Shown here piece after piece: positions 24,306-36,929 of a stretch of DNA of 64,000 nt. The translations under genes and the position numbers were made by a program. The stretch covers positions 190,377,766-190,441,765 of the forward strand of contig OU015492.1 of assembly GCA_907164885.2 (NCBI GenBank), written 5' to 3'. The notes below the pieces were generated by a model. The model was not told the origin of the DNA. It saw nothing but the letters and a program-made list of their open reading frames with translations, and did no database searches. Source of the stretch: Dolomedes plantarius (taxonomy: Eukaryota > Arthropoda > Arachnida > Araneae > Dolomedidae). Position 1 is the first letter of the stretch, and every line of letters begins with the position of its first letter.

Positions 24306-25175
24306 TATATATATATATATATATATAATGTGTGTGTGGCGTAGAATATTCGAATAAAATTTTAACGCAGTAAATAACATGTAATGCAATATAAAAGTAA
24401 GGCATTATTGTTTGTCAATGTTTTAAATAACTAGTTTTTACGGAACAACAACCGTGAGATATTTGATAAGGTTTCTTTTTTTAATAAATAAAAATATAAT
24501 GGAACGAAAATGGAAATTATTTTGTATGTAACTATGTTAAAACCATAACAATTTCATAGGTCAGCTATACTCCATTTACTTTGTCTCATTCAGGAAAATA
24601 AAATGCTTTTGCAACAATCAATAAAATTATTTCCAAAGTCTCCGACGCTAGTACTCATAATTACATACAGAAATCCCTGTGAAGAAATTTGAAGTTCATT
24701 CGTTCAAAAAGATTTTTAGTGACTCTCAGATCATTCAAGTATGATTAACAAAAAAATCGTAGTGATGCTGAATTTTCGCCTACACCAAGTAAGCTCATAA
24801 AATCCTCCGAGTGCATTAAATGACCAGCAGCAGAAAATCATGGTAAATGAATCATTTATTCAATTTAAACATGAAAAATTTGTCAATTAAACCAGTTTCA
24901 GTAGTACTTTTAGGAAGCGTCTTTATCTAATGAGATTTTCCTGCGCATAACCTAGACAAACTTGTTTAACGTTTTTGTCACGCGACAGGATATTTTCCTT
25001 TTGCAGCTGCAGACGCGGAACGCGATTATAATATTTCGATCACTCGTTACAGACTATTAAGAAACGCTAAATGAGCTCTTAATAATGCTTAAAGATTTAA
25101 AAAGTTTCTAGAACTACCATTCGTATTCATTTAATCGTTCTTTAATTTTGATGTCAACAAATTCATACACGGAGT
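24306..25175. other. Non-coding stretch
   Basis: A short (TA)n tract follows the transposon. Nothing else is recognised. Confidence 0.5.
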
Positions 25176-25179
25176 AGCC

Positions 25180-26215
25180 AATTTATTTTGACCACCTGAC
25201 AATTTTATGTAAATCAGCTATCACGTCATGCTGTTACTTACCGAAGATATGAGTCGTATAAAAAGGGATAGCTGGAGGATTTTGGAGACAGTTGATGTGT
25301 ATTTGAGAATGGATGTGTAAAAAACGCTATTTAACAAACTTTGAAGGTGGAATGAATGTATGTGTTAGAAGCAGTGGAGCGTGTATCAGCGCAACTGCTT
25401 CGTTTGAGAAGTGTTAGAGAGCAGCATTCATGTTTAAAAAAAGAATGGGCTATGAAAGGAGAAAACACGGTTTCAAGGTAAGGCGTGTAGTCGTCACCAG
25501 CTACTGGATGTTCGAGCTGACAGGAGTGTTTCAAGACTTTCCTAGACCAACAGAAGAACAACATTACGTCAAATTACACCTTATCTTAGACTATCTCCAT
25601 TGTTCTCTCAACGTACTGTACAGAGCACAGTATACTGTATCAAGTATAGAAGCCGAAGGCCCGTTCAAAAGCCTGTGCTGTCTGCAGCTATAAAGATCAA
25701 ATGTTTCCAGTTCACACGGAATCACAAGGATTGGACAGTAAATGTATGGAAAAGATTAATGTGGTCCGATGATCACGTTTTCATGTACACCATGTAGATA
25801 GGAGGGTGCGAATATGGAGAAAACGGCAGGAAACATGGACCATAAGTGCATTGCCATAACACTTCAAGCTTGTGGAGGTAATGTTATGGTTTGGGAGAAG
25901 TTTTCCTGAAATTGTTTGGGCCCTTTATTTCGTGGGGAAAAACGTTTGAAGGTCAAAATGTACTTAATATTTACACTGACCAAGTACATCGAGATATGTC
26001 AGTGGTTTATCCCCACTGGAGATGGATGCTTTCAGCATGACAATACTCCATGTCATAAAAATCATATTGTCTACAGATGGTTGAAGAGTATGACGGAAAC
26101 TTCAACTTACTTAGCTGGCCTCCGCGATCACCAGATTTGAATCCAATTGAAGAAAAAAATATTGGTCAGTACATGTATTCAGAAGTGAAACAGCGGCCTC
26201 TCCATGAGTAAATAA
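25180..26215 (+). mobile_element. Decayed Tc1-like transposon
   Basis: The transposase is recognisable only in fragments spread over three frames: GRNVMVW-type words near 25,875, a WSDDHVF motif (first catalytic Asp region, near 25,765), a degraded QHDN region near 26,035 and SWPPRSPDLNPIEEK near 26,115 (Glu motif). The putative left end reads GGAGTAGCCAATTTATTTTG. A matching right end was not found, so the 3' terminus is probably lost. Older than the 8–11 kb elements by its decay. Confidence 0.72.
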
Positions 26216-26449
26216 AAAAAAAGGATCAGTATTTCTTAAAAGATATATGAGTAATTATTATTTTTCTCCAATACATTGTATTACAGCGCCTATATTAGCT
26301 ACGTAATACCTCGCAATGATATGTTTTACCTAGTGCCGCAGTTTTTTTTTTTATCCTGGGAACATATGCATCACGATTTCTGTTGGATACATCATAACGG
26401 GTTACCCACTTTAGAAACGTACATTACTCCCTATAAGGAAATACTGAAA

Positions 26450-26525
26450 TACTAGTGCCTTATATGGTGTTTGAACCTATGTGATAAACGTTTGATATGC
26501 TAACGATCACACAATGGGAAAGGGC
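26450..26525 (-). repeat. tRNA-like (SINE head) fragment
   Basis: On the minus strand GATCGTTAGCATATCAAACG is followed by the B-box-like AGGTTCAAACACC. It lacks a closed cloverleaf; probably a SINE relic. Confidence 0.35.
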
Positions 26526-29500
26526 ATCTTACAATATTTGGGATAGAAAGGATCAATAAATTTTGTATAACATGGTTTATTGAAAGTGTTACCGTTTTAT
26601 TTTTCGTCATAAAATAAGGTTATTTGAATTATTTATTACTCAAGAGAATAAAGCGAATTTAAATTTAAAATTTTAATTCAATCTTTTATGTTTGTTCACG
26701 AATTAAAAAAAAAACTCGTAGTTCAAGTGAAAAAATCTTCTTTTAATATCGTCCTGTTGTTTTTCTGAATACTGTTTTATAAAACAAATATCTAATTTTT
26801 TCAACCTGTTGGTGCTTTTTAAAGGGTTAAGGGGCGCACCTTATTAATTTTAACTGTCTCAAAAACTCAAAGTTTTACTTAAACATTTAAATGTAAAAAA
26901 TAATTTTGGAGGTAAGTTTTTCGAAAAACAAAGGCAAAAGGTAGTAAATGTCATTAACCTAAATGGAGTAAAGGCTTTTCTTACTAAAACATATGCTCTT
27001 TGCATATTTATGAAACGTCCAAACCCATGTGATAGTATATTACATAGATGTTAAGAAAGCAGAATCTGTGTTTTCTGTTTTAGAAATGTACAGCTCAATT
27101 CTTACTTATACTGCTGATTTTTTTTTCTTCTGCCTATCTGTTGCAATAAACAAGGCAAATCTCAGGACAGCCTAAAATTCTAAACTGCAGAACACCTTCT
27201 CGAGGATTTATTTTCTGGAATATATTTCTATGAAAATTACTATCTGATCGTGATCAGATATCACGAATTTAAGTGAATAAGAAAAAGACCAGTAGGTCAC
27301 CCTCTTATCAGTGTTTGTATAACCATCACACACTTGAGTTAAGAGCATACATTAACTGAGATAAAATTGTATTTCAAAGGCGTTTTCTGCCCAAAAGCGG
27401 GCATATCAAAGTAACCTTTACTCCAAAATGCAAATGACTTTGACTTCACCTTTATGCAGATATTTCTGCTGCGCTTGGTGGTCCTTAAAAATTGTCATCT
27501 CGTGTTCCTCCTCTTAAATCTGCTTAGGAAAATATTGCAATAGGATATATTATAAAAGCCCATTTATATAATTGACTATACAAACATCTCTTGTTTTTAA
27601 CGAAGTTTGTTTTACGCCTAAGCGCTGTTACGGATGACTTCTATTACTAGCTGTTCTCGGTTTTACGAGAGCAGTGGTGATAAAGAAAAACAGCGTTCAA
27701 AGTTTGTTTTGTAGCGAGCCGTAATAGAAAGGGTTGCCATACATCCTGGTTTGACCTGGAATGTTCCAGTTTGTTGATACGTCCCGAAGTTCCCCTCAAT
27801 TTGTCATTTACCCCGGTTTGCTAATGAAGCCACTAGACCTTATAAAACAAGTGAAAACTTGGAAATGTTTTTTTTGTTTAAGGCGTTGATGAATTGTTGG
27901 AAATCTGATTTCTAAAGAATTTGGAACTCAAGAATGTGAAAGATATAAAATCATAAAAATAAACAGAAAAAAATATAATTGAATTCCAAATTTAATACTA
28001 AATCCCAGCTGCGGGCGGAGTATATTTTTATATACTAGATGCTTTTACTCGAGTCAAAATGCTGTGTTCTATATCTTGAACAATACTACGTCCAAAGAAA
28101 GTAGTAGAACGGCTACATAATTTTTTTATAAATAAAGTGTTCTGTAAAAAAAAAAAAAACAGGTTTTTTTAGTAAAAAAAATCTTCATATGTTTAAATTT
28201 ACACCTTTACTTTAAATTTACGAGCCGCAAATAGCCCAAATTAAATAACAACTTTTATAAACAAACGATGTTAAAATTTTAGCTTTTTTGTTCATTAAAA
28301 AATATTAATTAAATTATTTAATTTTATTCCGGCTTAAAAATATATATTAAATTCGCTGTTGAGGCAACTCTCATTTCGATCTGTAATAGTTGTTTGTTCC
28401 AATGAGGTGTCAAAAAAAAACCTTAGGAAACCTTTACGAGTTCTCATAAGCGTTGCGTGCTTGTTAACCTTAGCGTTAAATTGGGCGCAATAAACCGTTC
28501 CGATCGTTGGGAACGAATTAAAAACAACAGTGATTGCGTCCATCCTTTGAACTTCTCACATGCAGTTAAAAACCTTGAGAGCTATCAAAGGCAGATAAGG
28601 TTCTTAATGAATATAAATTATTTTTATTTCAGGCTGCCTATTTATCACATAGTTTTGGCTTTTAATGCGTTATTTTTATTTTAAGTTTTATTGTATTATT
28701 TTGTGTGATTTGGTAGATTAATCTTAGGATCTGGGAATCTCTCAAAAAGGCTGAACTATTAAACATTGATTCTATAGCAACCCCAGCTGTGTTAAGGAGT
28801 ATTCTCAGCTGGACACTATATGTTTGTACCTGCGATGACTAGAACGGTTAAAGTTATTAAGGGGATTACCACACGGGCAGATGGTCAGTAATCTATAGTT
28901 CCAATTATTCAAGAAATCGATTAATTCTATTTAATATCTATGAATTATTGTAGTACTTATATGAATATCAAGGAAATGTAGCATCTCTTGGGAAAACCCT
29001 AAGCGTATGACATCAATTCCTTGACTATGAATCCTTGATATCCGAGTTGACACATGAGTCATTGTGTTACCCATTTTCACCAAATACAGTGCCCTGAATT
29101 TTCTGTTGATTTTGCAAGCGTTTTATTCTGTTTCGGATTTTATGTAGGTGGTCTCTTTTGAAGAAGCTATTACATTTCACAAAGTGTTGTACTGCTTGTG
29201 TTTTCGGAGGGACTTGGCAACAAGATGGATACTCATAAGCCAGCCTGGATGTTTAAGATTTCTGTTTTTGATTAAGTTCTAAAAGTCGATCTTATACATC
29301 AGACCATTTCTTTGTGCTTATTTTGTGTTAACTATGGTGACTTAAGAGGAAAAAATGATTAAATGCCATATAAGTATAAAAAATGAGTAAATGTTCCGGA
29401 GAGAATTGTTCCAATCATTCAAAGAATAGTTTGTTTAGTTTATCCGACGCCCGCTCTTAATAACAGGGAAGGACATTCGGTGCGTCCGCAGATCGGTAGA

Positions 29501-30329
29501 TCTTGGATCGGTGTTGATAGTCTAAAAAATTCGACACTGGCTGCTCTAGAGCTACACATATGTTCAAGAAAAGGATTTCGGTTTTTAGATTTCCATACCA
29601 TAAAGAAACAAGCCACAAATTGCAGAACAATTAGCATACTTATCAGAAAAAATCGCCAGTTGGCTATAATCTCGTACAATATTTTGCATATTCCATAAGC
29701 AATATGAAATATTAATTTAACCATGTTAAGTGTGATTATAGATTCGATCTTATAACTCTCTTTCACTAAATTATTAATCTACATATTTTGAAAGAGTATT
29801 TATGATAAATATTTTATAATATTTTTTGTCTTGCCACGGTTATTTGATACGTTAACAAATAAAATTTAAGTGCATATTTTATTTCATTGTGATCAAATTT
29901 AGTTGAATTGCTCTTCTAGCAATCATAAAACATGTAGTATTTATTCCTTTAAAACTTTTTTTAGTTCTTACTCACTATAGGCATTTTAAAAATTATTCTT
30001 TCTAAATACATCATATTAAAAAGTATTTAACCTCCTAGATTTTTTCTTCCAGTTGCATTTCCTATACTCATTACATTAGATGATTTTGACTTCCATAATC
30101 ACGTAGTGACTTAAAAGAAAATGTTACTTTTTACTGAAACAAAACTGTTTTGCTTTCATGTATTTTTTTGGATTGAAAGATACAGACGAATGAATATAGA
30201 CGTTTCCATAAATTAACAATTTTCATAACTATCTTTCATGCATCAATCCCGATATCTTCTCGAGTTAGAAATGGATGCTAAGTGATAAGAAAATTCCAGT
30301 GCCTGTTTAAACCGTAGCACATTACATAT

Positions 30330-30410
30330 CGTTCTCAGAGAGCATCACCGTACAGTACAGGATTTGAACATATCTGTTTGAAGCATCAGAGTTATCACTC
30401 TGATGTGGAA
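30330..30410 (-). repeat. tRNA-like (SINE head) fragment
   Basis: On the minus strand the 3' half carries a B-box-like GTTCAAATCC preceded by a hairpin CATCAGAGTGATAACTCTGATG. Too diverged to be a functional tRNA gene. Confidence 0.3.
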
Positions 30411-30438
30411 TTTGCGATAAAATTGTCAAAAAAAAAAA

Positions 30439-30706
<268 letters not shown>

Positions 30707-30819
30707 CAGGAGGTTATCAAAATAATGGAAACACTAAGAAACATCCTGAAAACCTTTATTAATACTGCGCATGATCACCTTTGTCATTTAATACCACCTG
30801 ATTCACCTTAGAATTAGAT

Positions 30820-31860
30820 TATACAAGTCATGAATGGTGGTTAAGAATATATTATACAATTTTTCAGGGAAAAATCATGAAAGTTCCTGTAGAGATGCTG
30901 TGGTGGATATCGATACCTGGCTCTATCCGCTTATAAAGATCACAGTGGTTGGATGATATATAGTCGGGGGGGATTGTACAGAGTAAGATTAGATATTTGA
31001 TTTTCTTTTTCATGCTCTTCAAACCAATACTTGATAGATTTAGCTGTATGTATAAGGGGATTATCATGCTGGAGAACGCCATATTCTGCAAGAAACAATG
31101 TTTGCACCGTAGGATGGACTAGTGAGCTAAAATTTCGACTTAATCCTTCCCATTCAGTCTCCCTTTTAGGGTTACAATAGGGGCTGGAGAAAGCCATGAG
31201 ATACCATCCCAAACCCTGATACATCTACCTCCATGATTGACAGTTGAGATGAGACAGCCAGAATCTTACGCTTGTGTGGGTGTTCTCCAGACATACGCAA
31301 GTCCTGTTACGAGGAACAATGTGTACAATGATTCGTCGGACCAAATGCCGGTTTTTGGACATATTACTCGACCAGGATTTGCGCTCGTGGTACCATTATG
31401 GACTATATTTTGTATTCGCATCAATTACAAGTGGCTTAGGAATAGCTACTCTTCCGTAAATGCTTTGATTTTTGAAGCTCTCTTCTACCTCTAATTGTTG
31501 ATACCGGAACATGTAGATGCAGATTGAGCTCTTAGGTCATTTTGGTTGCAGTTGTTTTATTGCTTCAGGTCACAATCCGCTTCAATACCTCGTCCGTCTC
31601 TTTCCCTCAGCTCTCCCTTTCGTCCACTATTCTGTTTGGCAAAGGATGTTTTTCCGTGCACTGTGTATGCTATCATGATTTTCCATACCATAGCTCGAAA
31701 AACACCCATTACCCTGGGGGTTGCAGTAACAGATACTCCAATTTAAACGCGCTCCAACAAATTGCCTTTTCGCAAGGTCTGCAAGGTTTGGTATTTTACG
31801 CTGTTCTCCCCAAGAGCACGATGCTTCATTGCTGCTACCTGACAGTAGAATAATGCATAC
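30820..31860 (-). pseudogene. Decayed Tc1 transposase (minus strand)
   Basis: Reading from about 31,750 downwards, fragments in several frames follow the order expected for Tc1: VHGKTSFAKQNSGRKGELRE and KRIVT (DNA-binding part), GRVAIPKPLV, IWSDESLYTLF with AYVWRTPTQA (first Asp), WDGISWLSPAPIVTLKGRLN, VLQHDNPLIHTAKSIKYWFE (second Asp) and a damaged Pro-rich region before the Glu. Multiple stops and frameshifts preclude function. Confidence 0.82.
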
Positions 31861-31883
31861 TATATACATACTATTTATATAAC

Positions 31884-32028
31884 CAGGGCTAGATTTGAGG
31901 CGGAACGCGCCGGAACGGCGTTCCGGTACCTCTCTTTAGGCACCTTTCTTTATCAATAATTTGGAATACCCCCACACACCCCGGAAGATTACTGTTCCGG
32001 CACCTCTATTTCTAGAAATCTAGTACTG
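31884..32028. mobile_element. hAT-type MITE nested in the Tc1-like element
   Basis: The 145-bp element has ends CAGGGCTAGATTT and, inverted, CAGTACTAGATTT, with the identical octamer TATATAAC on each side (31,876–31,883 and 32,029–32,036). The interior has GGAACGCGCCGGAACGGCG, an unusually GC-rich palindromic word for this window. Non-coding. It is younger than the Tc1-like element that contains it. Confidence 0.92.
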
Positions 32029-32141
32029 TATATAACTATTATATGAAAAAAATACCGGTGGTCAGACTTGTTTTTTAAGGAATACGAAGCACATTCATAA
32101 ACACCACTAATATTGATAGATGTTTCCATTATTTTGATAAT

Positions 32142-32142
<1 letters not shown>

Positions 32143-32213
<71 letters not shown>
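32143..32213. repeat. (AC)n(TA)n(TG)n compound microsatellite
   Basis: A nearly symmetrical AC–TA–TG tract between the Tc1-like element and the right module of R1 copy 2. Confidence 0.92.
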
Positions 32214-32214
<1 letters not shown>

Positions 32215-32388
32215 CAGTCAAAATTTTGACGCATCTTGGTATTTTTCTGTTTAACTTGTCCAAGCGATAGACTGGGTTTGGCGAGCTGCCAATATTATAA
32301 CTCGCGAGGACGGATGGACGGACAGTTTTAGAGTCTGAAATTTTCCTTTCCGCAGGACTGTTATGGAGGAACATAATCCTGCATTAAA
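32214..32388 (+). repeat. Repeat R1, copy 2, right module
   Basis: CAAAATTTTGACGCATCTTG, TAGACTGGGTTTGGCGAGCT and AACTCGCGAGGACGG match the right modules of the other R1 copies. Confidence 0.85.
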
Positions 32389-32394
32389 ATCCCA

Positions 32395-33635
32395 CATACG
32401 AAGACAACCTAGTACCATTTATATCTTTGAGGCAGTAAAGATCCCCTGTTTAAAATATTGCAAAATTCAAATTAGCAATGTTTCCTTAATTTTTAGCATT
32501 GAGGTGCCATTGTTACCAATTTAACAGATTTGCGTTTCATCCTCGTCAAAATTTCCAATAAAACAAAGTAATACACCTATGCATAGGGGATATTAAACAA
32601 ATTAAGAAAAAATAATTAATTTTATCTATAACACTTAGTTGCGTATCTCATTTGCGTATCATCTTGTTAGCATTTTGACGGCTTTACGTTTAAACCTTTT
32701 TTTCTAATATAATTCCGAAATGGAGCAAACCTTAAAATCATACAAACTATATATATTATTTATTGAAATTTTGTCCGATTATCTCGCAAACTATACAATA
32801 CAAAAGACGTGAAATCGAATTATTTTGGGAACACTGTCACACGATTCGATCTTAAGTACAAAACACTCATGTTTTTATGAGTCATATAAATAACATTGAT
32901 GAAAAATGTAATAGGTCAGCTGCTTTTTCACGTGTCTATATCGTTTGAACGACATGAGCTGAAAGTCACGCTTAGACCTATATATCTGTGACCTGATTGA
33001 ATATCCATGTATTTCTGCGGAGTTGTGTGCACTCTCAAATATTCAAATTTAAGGTCTGGGCCGCACGCAAATATCCTGTAGTGAATATTTGGCAAAAATA
33101 CGAGCATTTTTCACGGTTGAATGTTTTTTTTTAGCTGTATGTATTGTAGATGCATTGCTTTTATTTCAATTCTCTCGCGCTGAACGTATGATATAAAATC
33201 TCTCAAGCATTTGTCTACAGGAATACGCTTCTGTGTAGCACGGCATACAAACCAGAGTGAAAATTTTGTTCCGTGACGTAAGGTGTATCAGAAAAAGAGG
33301 AATAAGCTTTGGGCTTTAAATCTTAATTTCTCTAATTTCAGCTATTATATCGAAATATTTAAATTTCTATAGTAAGAATTTGAAACTTATGTTGTATGAA
33401 CAAAGCTTCCAGGTAACAATAAGCTGGTTTTGAAGCCGCAAGATTTTCTCTGTTCTCGCGCTGTGAGTGGGTAACATTTGTGCAGAGTGTTTGGCTACAA
33501 TGAGTCATTTCTTGTTAATTATGGTTTTAAAATAATGCAGTAGCATCTCGCTAATAAATGTCTGGCGTAATATAATAAAAAATAGGAACAGCTTAATTCA
33601 ACTCAACTAATATTTTATACTACTGTTTCGGAAAT
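32395..33635. other. AT-rich non-coding stretch
   Basis: No gene or repeat boundary recognised. Confidence 0.5.
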
Positions 33636-33639
33636 AATT

Positions 33640-33775
33640 TTGAGGTGAGAAATTATAAATAATTTAAATATAATTATTTATAATTATAATGATAGTTTTT
33701 AAATTATTATTACTATAATTATTAATAATTATAATGATAGTTTTTAAATTATTATTATAATTATTAATAATTAGG
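33640..33775. repeat. Direct repeat of TAATTATAATGATAG unit
   Basis: Two near-identical units of about 60 bp containing AATTATAATGATAGTTTTTA lie end to end just left of the Merlin element. Confidence 0.7.
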
Positions 33776-34170
33776 AACAGCTTTGGTATAGGACCCCATT
33801 GGCAATATTTTGTATTGGCGAATTTTTTGTCGCCTAGCCAAACATGGCATCGTTAATATCGTATGAATTACATAGAAATTTAATTTTGCAAAATATAAAT
33901 TAAAAAAATAATACAATAATGGAGGAACAGATGTATTACACGCACCTCTCTTGGCGACAAATTTTTTTTTGACGCCAAATACTCGTCAAAAATTTTTTGT
34001 CGCCAACTTGTCGCCAAAACAGGCCTACTCGGACATTTTACACTTAAAATACACTTAAAATAATACACAAAATATCAATAACAACTCAAATATTAAAATA
34101 AATTCAAAACAAACTTACCAATGGCAGTAATAAACTTTCAAAAACATGTCACAAAACCACAACAGCTACT

Positions 34171-34620
34171 TTAAAACATACACGAATATATCTAAAAACG
34201 GCTGTATTAAAATTCAAAACCTAAACAGAAATGCTAACCGCTACTTTAAAACACGCAAAAATATCTAAAAACAGCTGTATTAAACTTCAAAACCTCAGCA
34301 GAAATACTCAACCACTTATTTAAAACATACGTAAATATATCTAAAAACGGCTATATTAAAATTCAAAACCTAAACAGAAATGCTCAACCGCTACTTTAAA
34401 ACATACGCAAAATATATCAAAAAACGAAGACATTAAACTTCCAAAAACATTACACATATCCGCAACATCTATTTAAAACATACGCAGATATATCAAAAAA
34501 CGAAGACATTAAACTTCCAAAAACATTACAGAAATCCTAAACCGCTACTATGAAACGCTAACAAAAATATCGAACACCGGTATATTAAACTTCGAAAAAC
34601 ACTACACAATACCACAACAC
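34171..34620. repeat. Minisatellite inside the Merlin element, unit about 75 bp
   Basis: About six diverged tandem units each begin AAAACATACGCAAATATATC and contain AAAACGGCTGTATTAAA and a GCTCAACCGCTACTTT word. It separates the left terminal region from the transposase 3' end. Confidence 0.85.
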
Positions 34621-34949
34621 CTATTCAGGGTTGCAACAAAAAACAAACATCACGCCAAATCGGATGGCTGCCAGACCAAAAAAAAATTGCTAAAAATAAA
34701 AAAAATCGCCAAACATAAAAAAAATCGCCAAATTGAAAAAGGTGCGTGAAACACATCTGTACCATAATGGGAAATAGCATGAACTTTGTAGATCCAGAAA
34801 TTATAGATAAATTTACGCGGAAATTTTGAATTCTGCCCAATTTACATTCCTTATAATTTCTAAAAATTTGTTGAAACAATCAGTATTTTGGTCCTCGCAA
34901 GATTTAGTGAATAATTATTAGCCAAATAGAATTTAAAATAAATGCCGAT

Positions 34950-36000
34950 TATACGACGTTAAGGAGCTTTACACTTGCCTCCGCGTACGTGTTCATGTGG
35001 CATCCACTGTCTCGATCGACAAAATTCACGCTGGGATTAACTTTTAAATGTTCAAAGCCCTCCCTACCTACGCAATCGTAACTTTACCAACTATCAGAAT
35101 AAATGTTAGTTCCTGGCTCAATCCACTCTTCAATAAGGCTTCACTGCGCTATAGGGTGTCCGCGGAATTTTGTCGCCAAGTGTGCGATTTTTCTCACGCA
35201 GGCGCCAATGTTGTTATTCCTGCAAATTTCTGACCTGTTTGGCATGTGATTATTTTGTGACGCATATAATCACGATGGATGTTTATCGCCGCCATCTTAA
35301 ATGGCACATTGACACTATTGGCGCCAAAAAAAAAACTGGGGCACCCTAAACTGCAGTTCTACCCTTTAAAAATTCCCAACAATATGTCCTCAGTCCTATT
35401 GGGAAATTCTACTAAAAAAAGCTTGCACGATTCCCTCTCACCCCCTCGGAAACCCACTGACCTTCAACTGGATACCCCTTATAGTATTTACGCTTCCCAA
35501 ATTTACTTTCGTCTATTTCCACTATCTGACCAAAACCACCTATTTTCTCCGAAGATAATTCTATATAATCTGTGCTCAACTCTATATAAGATAGTGTCGT
35601 TTACAAACTGCCTCCAGTCCGCTAATGTAATTGAAGACAAAAAGTATTCCTCCTGAATATCCGCAGTTTTTGTTCCTCTGACCAACTCGTATGTTAAGAC
35701 AAAGACTTCCCCCATCCTCTATTTACGACTGGAGAACCATGAACCATGCCGAATTGACTTTTGAGTCCCGCAATCCTTTCCAGCTGTAATTTTCCTACAA
35801 ACCGACATAAAACCATCTGACTTTGCTTTTTGTTTTTGTTTTTTGCTTCGAATTTCATTTCAAAATTTCATTTCTCACACACAAAACCCACCTTAATTAA
35901 CCCTGCTTCCTTTAAAAAATCCAAAAACGGCTTTTGATCTTAACACAAATGGAAGATAAACAACCTGTTAGGAACCCCACGTTTTCCCAAAGTCATCTTG
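34950..36000 (-). pseudogene. Merlin transposase, decayed
   Basis: Following the minus strand from about 35,960 to 34,960, frames shift but the protein order is intact. A zinc-ribbon-like start (FLKEAGLIKVGFVCEK, then a DGFMSVCRK-like word) is followed by RHGSWFSSRK, then EVFVLTYELVRGTKTADIQE with ITLADWRQFVN. Next comes the catalytic region QIVEIDESKFGKRKYYKGYP with VEGQWVSEGV, and finally EWIEPGTNIYSDSW and GFEHLKVNPSVNFVD. 'EIDESKFGKRKY…EGQW' and 'G-T-x-I-x-S-D-x-W' are hallmark motifs of IS1016/Merlin (DDE_Tnp_IS1595-type) transposases. Several stops and frameshifts show it is dead. Confidence 0.85.
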
Positions 36001-36175
36001 CCATTCCAAACCTGAAACTTGAAATTCCCCTCCAACACTCCCTGAAACTTCTCTACAACACTTTACACAGAAGACATGGTTAAATCCAAAATAAGAAAAA
36101 AAACGATTACCAGATACGCCAAATGTAAAAATGCGCCAATACAAAATATTGCCAATGGGGTCCTATATTGAAGAT

Positions 36176-36845
36176 GTATCAATAATTATAATAATTATTA
36201 AATTATTAATAATTATTATAGTTTATATTTATGATTTAAGTAGTTTCAATATGATCATCCCCTATATCTCCTTTCAACCACCGAGTAGACACCAAGGGTT
36301 ACAATTACAAAATTCTGGCAAATTTTATTATCCAGCAACTGTACCTTATTTTGATTCAATTTCTTGAGTTAATGGAACGTAAAATAAACTACTCTAGCAG
36401 TCATCAATCTTTATTCATTAACTGAATTTGACCCTAGTTATTTGTGAAAATTTCTTGCTGCAAGTTTTTATAGACACGATGAATTTGGCGCCTAAACTTT
36501 TAAATCATACCTCTCTAATATCAACAAGACATCAATTCCCCGTTTCTATTCTGCGAAATAAATTAGACGAAATACTCAAATTCAAAAAATATGAAATTCA
36601 GGAGGAATTAAAGTTTCTGGTTACGATCCCCTTATCCTTGAAACTAAAATAATTTCTATAACTCTCACCAAAAAATGGAGATCAAAGAGACTCAAGCATA
36701 TTTTCCATCAATCACGATATCTGAATGTTAAACAGTGGATTCGTGTTTTTGGAACGAAGTTCTTTTACGCGGCTTGTGAACTGGCAGAAATCGTCACGTA
36801 ACGAAATCGCGTTATGTCCCCTCCATAAGAGGTTTTTCTCAAGTA
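36176..36845. other. Non-coding stretch
   Basis: An AATAATTATTAAATTATT palindromic AT run borders the Merlin element. No gene seen; the frame 36,428–36,652 has no recognisable features. Confidence 0.45.
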
Positions 36846-36925
36846 TTCCGTGGCTGAATGGTTATCGCATCGGACGCGAGCTATCGCTGAGCGAGAGGTC
36901 CCCGGTTCAAATCCCCGCACAAGCG
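36846..36925 (+). repeat. tRNA-like (SINE head) sequence
   Basis: An A-box-like TGGCTGAATGGTTATCGCAT and a B-box GGTTCAAATCC are correctly spaced and unusually well preserved, embedded in a locally GC-rich block. The acceptor and T stems do not pair well, so I read it as a tRNA-derived SINE head rather than a functional tRNA gene. Confidence 0.5.
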
Positions 36926-36929
36926 CTGT

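Larger units (their letters stand above)
26240..30435. other. AT-rich non-coding stretch
   Basis: No exon seen. Two minus-strand tRNA-like fragments are listed separately. Around 27,735–27,840 a less AT-rich block with GGGTTGCCATACATCCTGG may be an old DNA-transposon remnant but could not be bounded. Confidence 0.45.
30707..32147 (-). mobile_element. Tc1-like transposon inserted in the TA core of R1 copy 2
   Basis: Inverted ends share TTATCAAAATAATGGAAACA (left from 30,713; right, inverted, ending near 32,143). TA-rich microsatellite lies on both sides. The element carries a decayed minus-strand Tc1 transposase and itself contains a later hAT MITE (31,884–32,028). The exact outermost bases are uncertain by a few nucleotides because both flanks are simple repeats. 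Confidence 0.85.
33788..36170 (-). mobile_element. Merlin-type DNA transposon
   Basis: The element of about 2.38 kb has near-perfect inverted ends of some 34 bp (ATAGGACCCCATTGGCAATA then TTTTGTATTGGCG). Many copies of TTGGCG/TGTCGCCAA occur near both ends. It contains a decayed minus-strand transposase of the Merlin (IS1016-like) superfamily and a minisatellite at 34,171–34,620. The 8–9 bp duplication expected for Merlin is not evident at these ends (TTGGTATA versus TATATTGA), so insertion borders or later mutation remain open. Confidence 0.82.

Noticed and set aside
27735..27845. hAT-like fragment starting GGGTTGCCATACATCC
   Set aside because: The opening words recall DNA-transposon ends, but no second end or target duplication could be found, so it is not listed as an element.
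34171..34620. CRISPR-like array
   Set aside because: The units are diverged 75-bp tandem repeats without distinct spacers and lie inside a eukaryotic Merlin transposon.
36846..36925. Functional tRNA gene
   Set aside because: A- and B-boxes are good, but the acceptor and T stems do not pair and no terminator T-run follows at the right distance; a SINE head explains it better. The same applies to the tRNA-like pieces at 11.2, 26.5, 30.4 and 49.7 kb.
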